From an uncultured Bacilli bacterium (lineage in GTDB: Bacteria > Bacillota_I > Bacilli_A > RF39 > UBA660), in contig CALVJU010000109.1 of the NCBI GenBank assembly GCA_944332375.1, positions 1 through 6,548 on the forward strand: a DNA stretch of 6,548 bases, written 5' to 3'. This document shows positions 6,097 to 6,548 of the stretch, one piece after another. Position numbers and translations under genes: made by a program. The notes beneath the pieces were generated by a model, which saw only the letters and a list, made by a program, of their open reading frames with translations, made no database searches and had not been told where the DNA came from. Positions within the stretch are counted from its first letter, which is position 1. Each line of letters starts with the position of its first letter.

Positions 6097-6122
6097 AAAA
6101 AAACAGGAATAAATCCTGTTTT
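6097..6122 (-). terminator. Intrinsic terminator of ileS
   Basis: AACAGGA (6114-6120), a 5-base loop and TCCTGTT (6102-6108) are followed by a T tract (6097-6103). The hairpin overlaps the ileS TAA stop and separates vegetative ileS from the sporulation operon. Its T tract abuts the predicted sigma-G -35 box. Confidence 0.85.
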
Positions 6123-6548
6123 AGTCATTTAATACATGATAGCAACGATCACAGATATCGTCATGCATCTCACTTTCTTCGTAATAATTCCAACATCTTT
6201 CACATTTCATACCATCAAATTTCTCAATCTTAACACCACATACATTGTACTTTGGTAACTCTTCTTCTACAAGCTCTACCAAAGATACGATGAATAACTG
6301 CTTTAAATATGGTTTTAATGTTTCTAATGCTTCTTTTGTTTTACCTGTCGCATGAATCATTACCTTAGCTTCCAATCCTTTACCGATTACTTTCTCATCT
6401 CTTGCTTCTTCTAATGCTTTAAAGACATCATCTTTGACAGCAAAGAATTTTTCAAATAGACTAGAAATTTCTTTCTCATCTTCATATTCAATTTCTTTTG
6501 GATTGTTCTCTAAATGAACACTCTCTTCTTTTTTACCTGGTAAGAACT
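6121..6548 (-). CDS. ileS: Isoleucyl-tRNA synthetase, C-terminal part
   Basis: Only the last 141 residues are present; the 5' part (some 770 or more residues in this family) lies beyond the right edge. The fragment opens with FLPGKKEESVHLENNP, the linker after the anticodon-binding domain. It continues with DDVFKALEEARDEKVIGKGL (39-58), a well-conserved IleRS segment (usually V-KALE-AR--K-IG--LEA). It ends in the zinc ribbon MKCERCWNY...ICDRCYHVL, with Cys pairs at fragment residues 115/118 and 132/135. This bacterial-type zinc domain takes part in tRNA-Ile charging. The enzyme joins isoleucine to tRNA-Ile in the cytosol. It is followed at once by its own terminator, so it is not co-transcribed with spoVA. 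Confidence 0.95.
   Translation of the reverse strand, partial: FLPGKKEESVHLENNPKEIEYEDEKEISSLFEKFFAVKDDVFKALEEARDEKVIGKGLEAKVMIHATGKTKEALETLKPYLKQLFIVSLVELVEEELPKYNVCGVKIEKFDGMKCERCWNYYEESEMHDDICDRCYHVLND

Noticed and set aside
6051..6128. Upstream in-frame extension of spoVAC starting at 6128
   Set aside because: It starts within the ileS terminator and stop region, has no ribosome binding site and would lie upstream of the predicted sigma-G start.
5405..6233. Several plus-strand open frames (5405-5638, 5879-6070, 5985-6233)
   Set aside because: They are antisense to spoVAD, spoVAC and ileS, and overlap one another; composition is typical of shadow frames.
1..6548. CRISPR array, insertion sequence, phage genes, tRNA or rRNA
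   Set aside because: No spaced direct repeats, transposase or integrase motifs, terminal inverted repeats, or tRNA/rRNA sequences were seen.

Overview
The window is AT-rich (about one third GC) DNA from a low-GC, endospore-forming member of the Bacillota. Evidence for this: a compact three-gene spoVA operon (C, D, E only, as in Clostridia and relatives), a T-box riboswitch in front of asnS, strong GGAGG-type ribosome binding sites and intrinsic terminators with long U tracts. The minimal spoVA set and the E. coli-sized AsnRS suggest a clostridial or erysipelotrichial lineage, but the genus cannot be fixed from this sequence. Every gene lies on the minus strand, so transcription runs from high to low coordinates.

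In transcription order, the window opens inside ileS (C-terminal 141 residues with the zinc ribbon), which ends at a terminator around 6097-6122. A very good sigma-G-type promoter (6068-6096) follows directly. It leads into spoVAC (start 6050), spoVAD and spoVAE, which are tightly spaced (3 bp gap, then a 4 bp overlap) and end in a terminator overlapping the spoVAE stop. These proteins build the forespore inner-membrane channel and the dipicolinate-binding subunit that move Ca-DPA into and out of spores. Next is a GNAT acetyltransferase gene broken by a one-base insertion in a T5 run.

The 370 bp between the GNAT gene and asnS hold a strong sigma-A promoter and a complete T-box leader with an AAC (Asn) specifier, so AsnRS is made when tRNA-Asn is uncharged. 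The apparent reading frame of asnS extends into the T-box. The real start is the Met at 3201.

After the asnS terminator comes a 312 bp stretch (1507-1818) with no established gene. It holds a likely promoter with an inverted repeat, a possible 42-residue membrane-like small ORF with its own Shine-Dalgarno site, and a terminator-like hairpin just before the next gene. This arrangement would permit attenuation of the downstream pair: an unrecognised 121-aa protein whose stop overlaps the start of metG by 8 bp. metG (MetRS with two Cys4 knuckles) runs off the left edge. No T-box is visible in front of it.

Three aminoacyl-tRNA synthetase genes therefore surround a spore-specific operon. The least explained parts are the metG leader with its small ORF and hairpin, and the 121-aa protein coupled to metG.
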